DNA from: Chloroflexota bacterium
Lineage (GTDB): Bacteria > Vulcanimicrobiota > JAMCWD01
Assembly: GCA_023475345.1 (NCBI GenBank)
Contig: JAMCWD010000061.1
Coordinates: forward strand, 18,607-82,606
Length of the DNA stretch: 64,000 bases
Direction: 5' to 3'
Shown: positions 53,065 to 62,249 of the stretch, piece after piece
How the letters are laid out: every line of letters starts with the position of its first letter
How positions within the stretch are numbered: position 1 is the stretch's first letter
Notes under the pieces: model-generated
Databases searched by the model: none
What the model was told of the DNA's origin: nothing
What the model saw: only the letters and a program-made list of their open reading frames with translations
Position numbers and translations under genes: made by a program

Positions 53065-54981
53065 TTATTTGATCCATCCACTATAAAAATTGACCCATTT
53101 ACTGTCAATCCTCTTTTTGAGAAAAAACCGGTCTCCTTTAGATAAAAGGAAAGAATGCCTGGCCTCTAAACTTCCAAGCACTATGTTGTACGGCTTCAGA
53201 ATCAGTTTTTCGGATGAGATCGGTTTTGCAACGCTCCATTTCGATTTTTTAAAATCGTAAGAATAATATTTTCCGCCGGAGGTTTCCAAGCCTGATAAAT
53301 CTATGAATCCCTCCGTGTCCCCAAAATTTCTCCCTACAAAGAAGACCGCTTTATCTTCGCCGGAGCCTGTCTCCCAGAATTTATATTCTATTACGGGTTG
53401 GAACAGGATGCCCGATATTGAAGATACCGCCTCCCCGGATACGGCGAAGCGGTGCTCCCCCGGCGGTATGTTTATTTCACCCGGTACAACATGAAAGCCC
53501 GACGGATCGTTCAATGAGCTTATAGTAAAGGCGTCCCTGGCATCGATTTGAAATGTCAAAGGGCCGGAATCCTGCGGGACCGCCGTGATATAGACCTTGA
53601 AAGGACCTGGTTTTTCGAGACTGAATCCGCCTTCGATCTTATCTCCCGAATATCCGGACCCGTCCGGAAGGGCGACAAATTCGAACCCGCAAGATTTGAC
53701 CGGGAGCACAACGGAGGCTTTTCGAATGGCGCCAGGTGCGGACTTCTCCAGTCTCAGGGAGGCAAGGAGCCATTCTATCGTGGATTCGGCTCCCGCGTTA
53801 AGGTTGATGCCGCCTGCATCGATGCCGTCATAAGCCCTCCCGGTTTCGAAAGATACCGCAGGCTTGCCCGCCGGGTTGTTCCCGGTGAACCACGAGTAAA
53901 ATACCGGCAAAAAACTCGAAGCGGGGCCGCCGGTTTCAATACCGCCGGAAATAAGACACTCACAACCGTAAGCTATCTGAGGAAAAATCCGAGGTTCCGG
54001 GTAAAAGCCGTTAACCGGCCCCCCGTTAACGAGGAGGTGTGAATAAAACGAGAGCACTTCATTTTCTGCGGAGGATACCCAGCCCGGCCTTTTGAAAACC
54101 TTTCCCCCTTTTGCCAGGGCCTCCACCGTATGGCTCCCGTACGAATGCCATACCCACGGGGCTCCCAGGTCGGTAGGGCGGACACCGTATAACGGTGATT
54201 TATAACTGCCTGAAACATTTTTCGAGAGCACATCGCCGAGCTTTAAAGCTGTTTTTTTGATTTCATCCGACGGCTGAATTTTATAATGCTCGCAGAGGGC
54301 AAGCAGTATCAGGGACGAGACGTCGGCGGCGTTGCCCGGTGGAACGGGGCCGCCGTTCGATGAATTTACATGTCTTTCAATTGCCGAAAAGCTTTTGTTA
54401 CAGGCTTTAATGAGCCGCCTGTATAACGGGGTGTTTCTTTTTTTGAAAAAATTCAGGCCGGAGGCAAGTCCCAGGTACCCCCTGGCGTACCACCAGTTCA
54501 GGCCGGGGGCGCTGGTTTCGCCTGTTTTGTTGATGGCGCCGTTTTCATGGATGAAGTTGTAAAAGAGGCCGTCCGAGGTCTGCATGTAAAGGAGGAATTC
54601 CAGGGCTTCTTTCGCGTTTTCGATGCTTTCGCCGGAGCCGGTAAGTTCCGCGTCCAGAATGTAAACCATCGCGGCGCGGGCCACGTCGTCAACGCATGAA
54701 AAGCCTTCACCCGGAGCGCCTGCGGGCTTATACGAGCCGTCCCCCTGCCTTTCGCAGTAAATCGCCCAGCATGAGAGGGAAGCGTCATCGGTGTGGATGA
54801 TTTTCTTCAGTGAGTTGAGATGGTCAAGTGTTATTCCTGGCTGATAGGGGAGGGAACCGTCGGAAAAAGAGAGTCCCGCCGAGGCTGACAAAAAAATAGA
54901 AAGAAGAAGAATACAACAGATCAGGCGTTTATAAGGATTACGGAACGAACCTTGCATTCGATGAAGATTGATCAATCTCAT
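53065..54981 (-). CDS. Secreted protein with a helical-barrel glycosidase-like N-terminal domain
   Basis: This 638-residue protein has a signal peptide (RLICCILLLSIFLSASAG). The following segment CVDDVARAAMVYILDAELTG, FLLYMQTSDGLFYNFIHENG and NWWYARGYLGLASGL looks like an (alpha/alpha)6 six-hairpin glycosidase fold. The C-terminal 250 residues are beta-rich. No family or catalytic acid is certain, so a carbohydrate-active role is inferred. It is monocistronic. Confidence 0.65.
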   Translation of the reverse strand: MRLINLHRMQGSFRNPYKRLICCILLLSIFLSASAGLSFSDGSLPYQPGITLDHLNSLKKIIHTDDASLSCWAIYCERQGDGSYKPAGAPGEGFSCVDDVARAAMVYILDAELTGSGESIENAKEALEFLLYMQTSDGLFYNFIHENGAINKTGETSAPGLNWWYARGYLGLASGLNFFKKRNTPLYRRLIKACNKSFSAIERHVNSSNGGPVPPGNAADVSSLILLALCEHYKIQPSDEIKKTALKLGDVLSKNVSGSYKSPLYGVRPTDLGAPWVWHSYGSHTVEALAKGGKVFKRPGWVSSAENEVLSFYSHLLVNGGPVNGFYPEPRIFPQIAYGCECLISGGIETGGPASSFLPVFYSWFTGNNPAGKPAVSFETGRAYDGIDAGGINLNAGAESTIEWLLASLRLEKSAPGAIRKASVVLPVKSCGFEFVALPDGSGYSGDKIEGGFSLEKPGPFKVYITAVPQDSGPLTFQIDARDAFTISSLNDPSGFHVVPGEINIPPGEHRFAVSGEAVSSISGILFQPVIEYKFWETGSGEDKAVFFVGRNFGDTEGFIDLSGLETSGGKYYSYDFKKSKWSVAKPISSEKLILKPYNIVLGSLEARHSFLLSKGDRFFLKKRIDSKWVNFYSGWIK

Positions 54982-55033
54982 CCCGCAATATTGGACATTG
55001 GAGCGGCGATAATCCTTCCTTAAAGTCTCTTAT

Positions 55034-55801
55034 TTATTGTTCCAGGTCGGCAACTTCTATTATATCTTCTTCCATGGTGACTACAGGCGATTCTTCCTCC
55101 GGTTGTTCTTCAGGTTTTTTCTCCGCGGCCTTTTCGGCTTCGGGATTTTCCTCCCCGGATTCCTCTCCGGCAGGCGGCTGTTTTTCTTCCTGCATGCCTC
55201 TGATTCGCTGTTCGAACTCCTGGGCCCTTGCCGTCATTTCCCGTCTTGATTTTTCCTGTTCCAGGACATCCAGGTTGGCTTTCATCAGGTCGGAAATCAG
55301 GCCGAAATTATCATTGCCTTCCTGGATTCTCAAAATTCCTTCGGACAACAGTTTCCGGTCTTCGTTTCCCTCGAAAAACTCGTCTATTTGTTCTATGCCT
55401 TCCTTGGTCAGGCGGGAGCCTTTATTCAAAAGGTAAATCATCTGGCGGGAATATTCGCGGCCGAACTCATCCTCTTTATAAGAGTCCATCGTTTCGAGCA
55501 TTTCCTGGAGGAGACCGTTTTCGAAGTTAAGGAAATTCCTTTTAACTTTGCTGAACGCACCCTGGACTTTGGCCAGAGTTCCGACTCCCAGGTGAAAGTT
55601 ATATATTGCTTCCATCAGGTTCTGAACTATGGGGGTAACATATACGTGTTCGGGATAAAGGTAGCTGAAGCCGTCTTCAACGTCCAGCATGGAGATTTCC
55701 CCTGTATTTTTATCATCATACATTCTAAGGAGTATGGCATTACACTTCTGGCAGTATTTTGCATCGCCGGAATTTTTATGCCCGCATTTCATACAAATCA
55801 T
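55034..55801 (-). CDS. Zinc-ribbon protein with helical central domain
   Basis: This 255-residue cytoplasmic protein has an N-terminal zinc ribbon (MICMKCGHKNSGDAKYCQKC), then a helical region (about 50-190) and a Glu/Pro/Lys-rich C-terminal tail. The family is not recognised. It resembles proteins with tandem ribbons that act as scaffolds. It follows the Gln/Met-rich gene by 152 bp on the same strand. Confidence 0.65.
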   Translation of the reverse strand: MICMKCGHKNSGDAKYCQKCNAILLRMYDDKNTGEISMLDVEDGFSYLYPEHVYVTPIVQNLMEAIYNFHLGVGTLAKVQGAFSKVKRNFLNFENGLLQEMLETMDSYKEDEFGREYSRQMIYLLNKGSRLTKEGIEQIDEFFEGNEDRKLLSEGILRIQEGNDNFGLISDLMKANLDVLEQEKSRREMTARAQEFEQRIRGMQEEKQPPAGEESGEENPEAEKAAEKKPEEQPEEESPVVTMEEDIIEVADLEQ

Positions 55802-55953
55802 GTTTCCACCTCCGTAATAATGGGAATTCCTTTTTCAAACGGCTTTTCCTGCAATATAAAAAGATATAAGAACCATCAATATAACGATGATCCCTTATAT
55901 CTTTTTAACATTAAGCCCGGTATTTTTCTGACAGCCCGTCGATATTCAGGAAA

Positions 55954-56250
55954 TTATTTGCCTCCCGCACCCATCCCGACATATCCCGGTACCTGGTAAC
56001 CGCCGCCACCCATGGATCCTGCAATCTGCTGCTGCATCATCATGTTCTGGTAATTCATGCTCTGGGTCTGGGCACCCATCATCTGGTTGAACTGCTGCAT
56101 CTGCTGGCCCTGCTGCTGCATCATCTGCTGCATCATCTGCTGCTGCATGTTCATTGCCTGACCCTGCTGGTATGCCATGATGCCAGTCTGAACCAGCGAA
56201 CCTACCGTCATAATCGCCGCACCGGCTATAACCGCTGCTACTAATGGCAT
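55954..56250 (-). CDS. Gln/Met-rich low-complexity small protein
   Basis: This 98-residue protein has an N-terminal hydrophobic helix (VAAVIAGAAIMTVGSLVQTG), then a Gln/Met/Asn-rich tract (QQQMMQQMMQQQGQQMQQF), ending in a Gly-rich tail (GGGGYQVPGYVGMGAGGK). GAGGTT precedes the ATG. The tract could form coiled-coil or amyloid-like assemblies. No family known to me. Confidence 0.6.
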   Translation of the reverse strand: MPLVAAVIAGAAIMTVGSLVQTGIMAYQQGQAMNMQQQMMQQMMQQQGQQMQQFNQMMGAQTQSMNYQNMMMQQQIAGSMGGGGYQVPGYVGMGAGGK

Positions 56251-56621
56251 TTCAATAACCTCCCTTCAAACTTAGAACTATTCTTATTATTATAATACCG
56301 CCAAAAATAAAAAAGTAAAGGCCCGTAAAAAATATTTTTTGGTGTAATAGCAAAAAATTGCACATAATCTCATATTATTTTCTCGAAGAATTTCAATCAT
56401 ACATAATAATAAATCCTGCAAGTTGCGTTCCCCTGATAAAAACCTTCTTGAATTATCCTGCAGGATCTCCCTGATTTTCATCCGAATATTTGATTACGCC
56501 TTTATCAATCAAGGGGGAGTATAATCCAACATCGAAGACCTGAGCTCAGAAGACATTTAAATTTAAAAATTCATAAATATTTGGGGTGTTATATTTAACA
56601 GTTGTTAGAAGGGGTTATTCT
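56251..56621. other. AT-rich intergenic region before the nuclease gene
   Basis: This 371 bp gap is AT-rich. It holds a TATAAT (56520-56525) with no good -35 at 17 bp, and an AGAAGGGG ribosome site (56607-56614) for the next gene. I see no RNA gene or repeat in it. Confidence 0.4.
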
Positions 56622-58985
56622 ATGAGAAAGAAACGACGTAAACAGAAAAAACAGTTTAAGCGACGGGATCCTGATAAGTCCAAATCCCGTTATACCGGGT
56701 TATTATATAAACGGATACCTTCACCATTTAAAGGTATGCCTGAAGATGAAATAACTGTACATCTGAAAGAAATGGGGGAGAAATTTGATATTCAATATAA
56801 AGAGTCCTTTCAAAAATTACAAGAACGACTTCTCACTGTAGACCCACTTTTGCTGCTTTCCTGTTTCCCTTTTTATTTCCTTACTACTACTCTTATAGAC
56901 GGAAAGCCGAAACCTAAAAAAGAAAGCCCAATCCTTCAACACCACGTTGAGTTGCTTCAAGGCCTTGTTCTTCGGTATAGGCTAGAAATGTATGAAACCA
57001 AGCCAGTATTTCCAGAGGATATCGAAGAATTTTGTGAACTTATTAAGGAAGTTACACACTCATTTCGAATGCGTTATCTCTCCTGCTTAGAGAAGGGTAT
57101 GGATGTCCAAAAACGGTACCGTCTTCTAACTCTGGAAGATATTAGGGTTTATACTCAATTTATTAGAAATTGGGGATCTGTCCAACAAATTATGCGTATT
57201 GTCAGGTCACTATTTGCGCCACTTGATGATGAAATTGAGCGCACAATAGGAATTCGGATATCTCATTTGATCGATATGTTATTAAAATTGATAACTATTA
57301 TAGAAGATAAGGTAAATTCACATTGGGATCAATTAATTCCTATTTTTCAAGCCGAGACTATTTCCTCTGCAATAGAAGAGTACCAGCGTTCCTTTCCCGA
57401 TATAAAATCGACACAAGAAGAGTTATTACAATTATTTAAGGAGAGAGGCGCAACCCTCCGCGAGGCACAATTCATGCTTATTAGCCACCTGGATTTGAGG
57501 CTTCCAGATATTTTCACTTTTCAATTGAATGATTTCGTGAACAACTACCCACAGCCTATTGAAGCAAGCACGTTGCGACAAGTCTTAAACACTTGGGCAT
57601 TATCGTTTGGCGACTTAGAAGAGATAGAACCAGATCATTTCTTTATGGGGAATCCTATTTGGAAGAAACCTCTAGTGCGAATAGATAAGGACTTTTTTTT
57701 CTGTCCAATAGCAGTTCTTTTTGTAAGTTTCTGCTTAGAAATTATGGAGAGCGTCATTAAAACCAATTCCGGACTATATACCAAATACGAAAGACGACGT
57801 GCCAACTTCTTAGAAGACGAACTCGATAGACTATTCAAAGAAGCATTTCCATTTGCCAAAGTTTATCGCGGTAGTCAATGGAATGATCCCTTAACCCATG
57901 ATAAATACGAAAATGATCTCCTGATTTTGATTGATTCCCATTTGATTATTGTAGAAGCGAAATCAGGCAAAATAACGGAACCTGCTCGTCGAGGGGCTGA
58001 ACTTCGTTTGGAAAATACGATTGAGAAATTAATAATTGCTCCATCTGATCAATCCGGGCGCTTTGCTGACTATCTCCGTGAAAATCCTGGGCTTCATCGG
58101 TTTTCAACCAAGCAAGGAATCGTTAATGAATTAGATACTTCAAATGTAAAAGAAATTATCCGCTTGAATGTCACTTTAGGTTCATTGGGAACCCTCAGTT
58201 CTCGTGGCCATGATCTCCGTGAAGCTGGTTTCATTCCGAAAGATATTGACATAGTACCAACTATGTCAATATCTGACTTAGAGACGGTTTTTGATATTTT
58301 GGAAGGAAATTGCCAGAAGCTACATTACCTAACACGACGGGCACAATTTGAGGAACATGCTAATTACTATGGTGATGAGATTGACCTGCTTGCCTTCTAT
58401 ACAGAAACGGGCTTTAATATTGGCGAAGAAGAATTTAATAATGGCATAGGATTATTTATCTATGGTAGTTCCGAACTATTTGACTCATATTTAATGTCTG
58501 ATTTATATGGACAAAAAATCCCAAAACCCAAATGCAGACTCACGAAATGGTGGGAGGACATTTTACAACAGATTGAAAATCGACAGCCTCCTCGCTGGAC
58601 TGAGCTTGGTTATCTTCTTCTAAATGTCTCTTATGATGACCAAAAAAGTTTTGAAGAGAGCTTCAAGCGTGTGCAAAAAAATGTACAGGGGCATTGGAAA
58701 ATACCTGGCCATAAAAATCATATCATTTTATCGAACGGCCCCCAGCAAAGACGAGATGCAATAGTAGGTTTAGCTTACAAACAAATCACGATAGAAGAGC
58801 GCAATCAATTGATTGAGTATGTTGCCTATAATGCTATGGAAATCACTCAGACTGATCGTGCAACAGTTATAGGTATAGATAACGAACGATGTGATTATCC
58901 ATACAGCGTAATTGCTTGTTTAAATAAAAATAACGTGATAGAAGAAATGATTCGGTTTCGGGGGGCACTAGATAGGACAATATAA
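56622..58985 (+). CDS. PD-(D/E)XK nuclease-domain protein, candidate defence gene
   Basis: This 787-residue protein is markedly AT-rich compared with its neighbours, suggesting transfer. The N-terminus is basic (RKKRRKQKKQFKRR). In the middle, KYENDLLILIDSHLIIVEAKSGK has the D...E-x-K core of PD-(D/E)XK nucleases, with a preceding Glu helix LEDELDRLF. The flanking helical regions are not recognised. ATG 56622 has a good site. It is a single gene with no methylase or helicase next to it. Confidence 0.7.
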   Translation: MRKKRRKQKKQFKRRDPDKSKSRYTGLLYKRIPSPFKGMPEDEITVHLKEMGEKFDIQYKESFQKLQERLLTVDPLLLLSCFPFYFLTTTLIDGKPKPKKESPILQHHVELLQGLVLRYRLEMYETKPVFPEDIEEFCELIKEVTHSFRMRYLSCLEKGMDVQKRYRLLTLEDIRVYTQFIRNWGSVQQIMRIVRSLFAPLDDEIERTIGIRISHLIDMLLKLITIIEDKVNSHWDQLIPIFQAETISSAIEEYQRSFPDIKSTQEELLQLFKERGATLREAQFMLISHLDLRLPDIFTFQLNDFVNNYPQPIEASTLRQVLNTWALSFGDLEEIEPDHFFMGNPIWKKPLVRIDKDFFFCPIAVLFVSFCLEIMESVIKTNSGLYTKYERRRANFLEDELDRLFKEAFPFAKVYRGSQWNDPLTHDKYENDLLILIDSHLIIVEAKSGKITEPARRGAELRLENTIEKLIIAPSDQSGRFADYLRENPGLHRFSTKQGIVNELDTSNVKEIIRLNVTLGSLGTLSSRGHDLREAGFIPKDIDIVPTMSISDLETVFDILEGNCQKLHYLTRRAQFEEHANYYGDEIDLLAFYTETGFNIGEEEFNNGIGLFIYGSSELFDSYLMSDLYGQKIPKPKCRLTKWWEDILQQIENRQPPRWTELGYLLLNVSYDDQKSFEESFKRVQKNVQGHWKIPGHKNHIILSNGPQQRRDAIVGLAYKQITIEERNQLIEYVAYNAMEITQTDRATVIGIDNERCDYPYSVIACLNKNNVIEEMIRFRGALDRTI

Positions 58986-59081
58986 GAATAAGCAGGGAAC
59001 AGGAAAAATAACGTTCAAGTATATGACATTATATCTATTTTTCAAATCTATGCCTGCATTATGACTATTTATATGATAACC

Positions 59082-60467
59082 TCAGGAAATGACGCCTTTT
59101 TCTTCTTTGAACCGCTTCAACTTTTCCCTGTCCAGTCTTCTACCGGAGTATTTCTTTCTGCTCTTTTCAGGAAGGCTGTTGTAAACTTTCCTGTTTATAT
59201 TGAAATGCATCTCTTCGAAAAGATCTATGTAATCGACGAACTCGGAAAGGGGTATGACTTCATTGAGATATACCGACTCGTAGGGGTCGAAGGTATATAA
59301 TGTAAGATTAAGGCTTGAAAAATCCATATTTTCCGAAACAGCCCCCAGCTTTTTAGCATATTCCCATACTTGGCTGCCGGGGTAAGGCGTAATCAGGTTG
59401 ATTCCTGCAAATGACAGCTTGCCTTCCTGGAACTTGTTCAATATGAATTTATAAGTCGCAAGGAGGTCATCCCTGGTTTCCATCGGGGCTCCCAGGATGA
59501 AAGACCCTTCCACTTTTATGCCTTTTTCATGAAGCATGTCCAGCGCTTCCTCCACCTGGGACAGCTTCAGGTTTCCAGATTTAAGGTAATTTAAAATCCG
59601 TTCCGAGCCGGATTCGATACCCATATATACGATTGCGGCATTCATTTCGTTTAAGAGATTGACCGTTTCCTCATCTATCAAGTCGGCGCGCAGGGTAACG
59701 CCGAAATGAGTGTTTTTAACAATGCCTTTCTCCTTGAGACCGGCCGCTATCTCCACCAGTCTTTTCCGGTTCAGCATGAAAAGATCATCCTGGAAGATTA
59801 TCAGGTCGGGGTTGTATCTTTCCTTGACATGCATGACTTCTCTCACGACGTAATCGGCGGAGAATCTCCTGTGCCCGCTGTGGGCAAGCGCACAGAATAT
59901 GCATGAAAAAGGACAGCCCCGGGAACTTGAGATAAACTTCACCTTCTCCTCCACGTTCCATAACTCTCTTTTGGGAAAAGGGATCCTGTCCATATCGGTT
60001 ATAAGGGGACGTGGGGGCGTTATTTCAGCTTTGCCGTCCCGGTGAAAAGCTATGCCCCGGATCTTTTCAAGTTCTTCAGGCGGGAAGGCTTTTTTGTCTT
60101 TGAAAAGGGTAAGCAATTCCAGGAATGTTTCCTCGCCTTCTCCCAGTACGCCGATGTCGAAACAATCCGGCAGGGTATGGGGGAGGGCGGTTATATGATG
60201 GCCGCCTATAATTACAGGCACCTCTCTTTTTTGTTTCGTTTTTCTTGCGAACTCCACGGCGCGGGGGAAGTATCTTGTCATACTGGATATGCCGATAAGG
60301 TCGGCATCGTTTTCAGGAGAGTAATTAAGCGCAGTTTTTATCTCAAAATCGACTTTTTCGGGGAAATATTTTTCAATATACGCGGCAAGGTAAAGCAGCC
60401 CCATCGGGGTTACCATCTCTTCAACGCTTTCCTCGTTGACATCGGTTGCAAGCAATATTATTTTCAT
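59082..60467 (-). CDS. B12-type radical SAM protein, copy 1
   Basis: This 461-residue protein has an N-terminal cobalamin-binding-like domain (MKIILLATDVNEESVEEM; IIGGHHITALPHT and GEGEETFLELL) and a radical SAM core with SSRGCPFSCIFCALAHSG (C-x3-C-x2-C). The MGIESGSERILNYLKSG segment is typical of the Elp3-like core. It may carry out a methylation or cyclisation of an unknown substrate. It lies next to a paralogue of near-equal length. Confidence 0.85.
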   Translation of the reverse strand: MKIILLATDVNEESVEEMVTPMGLLYLAAYIEKYFPEKVDFEIKTALNYSPENDADLIGISSMTRYFPRAVEFARKTKQKREVPVIIGGHHITALPHTLPDCFDIGVLGEGEETFLELLTLFKDKKAFPPEELEKIRGIAFHRDGKAEITPPRPLITDMDRIPFPKRELWNVEEKVKFISSSRGCPFSCIFCALAHSGHRRFSADYVVREVMHVKERYNPDLIIFQDDLFMLNRKRLVEIAAGLKEKGIVKNTHFGVTLRADLIDEETVNLLNEMNAAIVYMGIESGSERILNYLKSGNLKLSQVEEALDMLHEKGIKVEGSFILGAPMETRDDLLATYKFILNKFQEGKLSFAGINLITPYPGSQVWEYAKKLGAVSENMDFSSLNLTLYTFDPYESVYLNEVIPLSEFVDYIDLFEEMHFNINRKVYNSLPEKSRKKYSGRRLDREKLKRFKEEKGVIS

Positions 60468-60597
60468 ACCAACTAATTCAGGCCGCCGGCCCTGACCTCC
60501 TTTATAAAACGCCCGGTATCCCGAATATTATAACATCCAATCGAAAATGCCCGGATACAACGATCCGACATCAGCCGGTAAATTCATCAATTCAATA

Positions 60598-61992
60598 TCA
60601 GGCATTGCCGGTTCCCAAACTTTCTTCCTTGAATTTTCGGAGGCGCTCCCTGTCCAGCCGCCTCTTGTAAAAAATGTCTTCGAAGCTGTCTCCGAAAGCC
60701 TTGTATCTCAGCCTGTTTACATCGTAGTGTAGTTTTTCGAACATATCGATATAATCGACAAATTCGGTCAGAGGTATATTTTCATTCAGGTAAGTGCAGT
60801 TGTACGGGTCGAAGCTGTGGAGAGCCATGTTCAGCTTTGAAAAATCCATGTCGTCGGTTACTATGTTCCTGTCCTTTGCATACTGCCATATCCTGCTGCC
60901 GGGGTAGGGAGTAATCAAATTGGTGAGAATGAAAGCCAGCTTCCCCGCGCTGTAATTTTCCACTATGAATTTATAAGTAGCCACCAGGTCTTCTCTTTCT
61001 TCGGGAGGCGAGCCGATTATAAAAGAGCCTTCCACCATGATATTGTTTTCTTTCAGAAGGTCTAAAGCCCGTTGTACGACCCCGACCGTTATCTTTCCCC
61101 CCTTGAGGTAAGCGATGACCTTCTCCGATGCCGATTCTATCCCGATGAAAACGGTTATGACATTAAGCTCTTTCAGAAGCCTGACCGCATCCGGGGTGAT
61201 GAAATCCGCCCTCAATGAAAGGCCGAAATTGGTATTGAAGTTGAACCCTCTTTTTTTAAGCTGCCTTATTATGTCTTCAAGCCTCACGGGGTTAAGCATG
61301 AAAAGGTCGTCATGGAAGCTTATGCCGCGTGGGTTGTATTTTTTCTGGAGCATCAGGAGTTCTTCGGCCACGTAATCAGCGGAAAATTCCCTGTGCCGGC
61401 AGCGAGCTACAGCACAGAAAACGCAGTTGAAAGGGCAGCCCCTGCTGGAAGACAGCCACATCACCCTGTTTGAAAGATCCCACAGGTCTCTTTTTGGGAA
61501 GGGAATAGAATCCATGTCCTCAATAGGCGCCCGTGGAGGCGTTATCAGGACCTTCCCTTCGCCGTGATAGGCGATGCCGTCGATTTTCGAAAGGTCTTCA
61601 TCGGTGAATTTGCCCTTTTCTTTATAAAGCTTTAATAGTTCGATAAATGTTAACTCACCTTCGCCTATAACGCCTATGTCGAAGCATTCGGGCAGGGTGT
61701 GGGGGAGGGATGAGATGTGATAGCCGCCGATAAGAACGGGGATTTCTCTTTTTGCCTTAATTTCTTTTGCCAGTTTTAAGGCGTTAGGAAAATAACGGCT
61801 CATGCTGGATATCCCGATAATGTCGGAATCATCTTCACCGGGCGAAAAGTCCGGGCGCGTTTTGATTGAAAACGAAATGTCTCCTGGCATGTATTTTTCG
61901 GCATACCCGGCCAGGTAGCACAAACCTATGGGTGCCGCCAGTTCATTGATGGTCTCTTCATTTATATCGTTACAGACAAGGGTGATCTTCAT
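60598..61992 (-). CDS. B12-type radical SAM protein, copy 2
   Basis: This 464-residue paralogue of the gene at 59082 starts MKITLVCNDINEETINEL, with SSRGCPFNCVFCAVARC for the 4Fe-4S cluster and FIGIESASEKVIAYLKGG. Start at 61992 is chosen by alignment with the paralogue, giving near-identical length; longer readings to 62349 have no supporting site. Both lie downstream of a divergent HEAT-repeat gene. Whether the domain actually binds B12 is inferred. Confidence 0.85.
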   Translation of the reverse strand: MKITLVCNDINEETINELAAPIGLCYLAGYAEKYMPGDISFSIKTRPDFSPGEDDSDIIGISSMSRYFPNALKLAKEIKAKREIPVLIGGYHISSLPHTLPECFDIGVIGEGELTFIELLKLYKEKGKFTDEDLSKIDGIAYHGEGKVLITPPRAPIEDMDSIPFPKRDLWDLSNRVMWLSSSRGCPFNCVFCAVARCRHREFSADYVAEELLMLQKKYNPRGISFHDDLFMLNPVRLEDIIRQLKKRGFNFNTNFGLSLRADFITPDAVRLLKELNVITVFIGIESASEKVIAYLKGGKITVGVVQRALDLLKENNIMVEGSFIIGSPPEEREDLVATYKFIVENYSAGKLAFILTNLITPYPGSRIWQYAKDRNIVTDDMDFSKLNMALHSFDPYNCTYLNENIPLTEFVDYIDMFEKLHYDVNRLRYKAFGDSFEDIFYKRRLDRERLRKFKEESLGTGNA

Positions 61993-62249
61993 CTCGAATT
62001 GTTGATCCGCCGGTTCCTTTCCTGACATATTTTCAAACCGGGAAATTCCGCCTGTAAATTCTTCCTTCTTGTTTATAAAAAACCTCTTTATGATTATTGT
62101 TCGGTGCGCGGCATATTGTAAAAAAATTAAAATAGCGGCAAAGCGATATAGAGGTTGAAAAGGACTTGTTGTAAAGGATATGTTGGAAGCGGAAAGAATA
62201 TTTATATGTGGAATTTGGGCCAGGGGTTTTATAGAGGGGTTTATAGCCG

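Noticed and set aside
56520..56525. TATAAT as a promoter of the nuclease gene
   Set aside because: No reasonable -35 lies at 16-18 bp, so it was left as a note.
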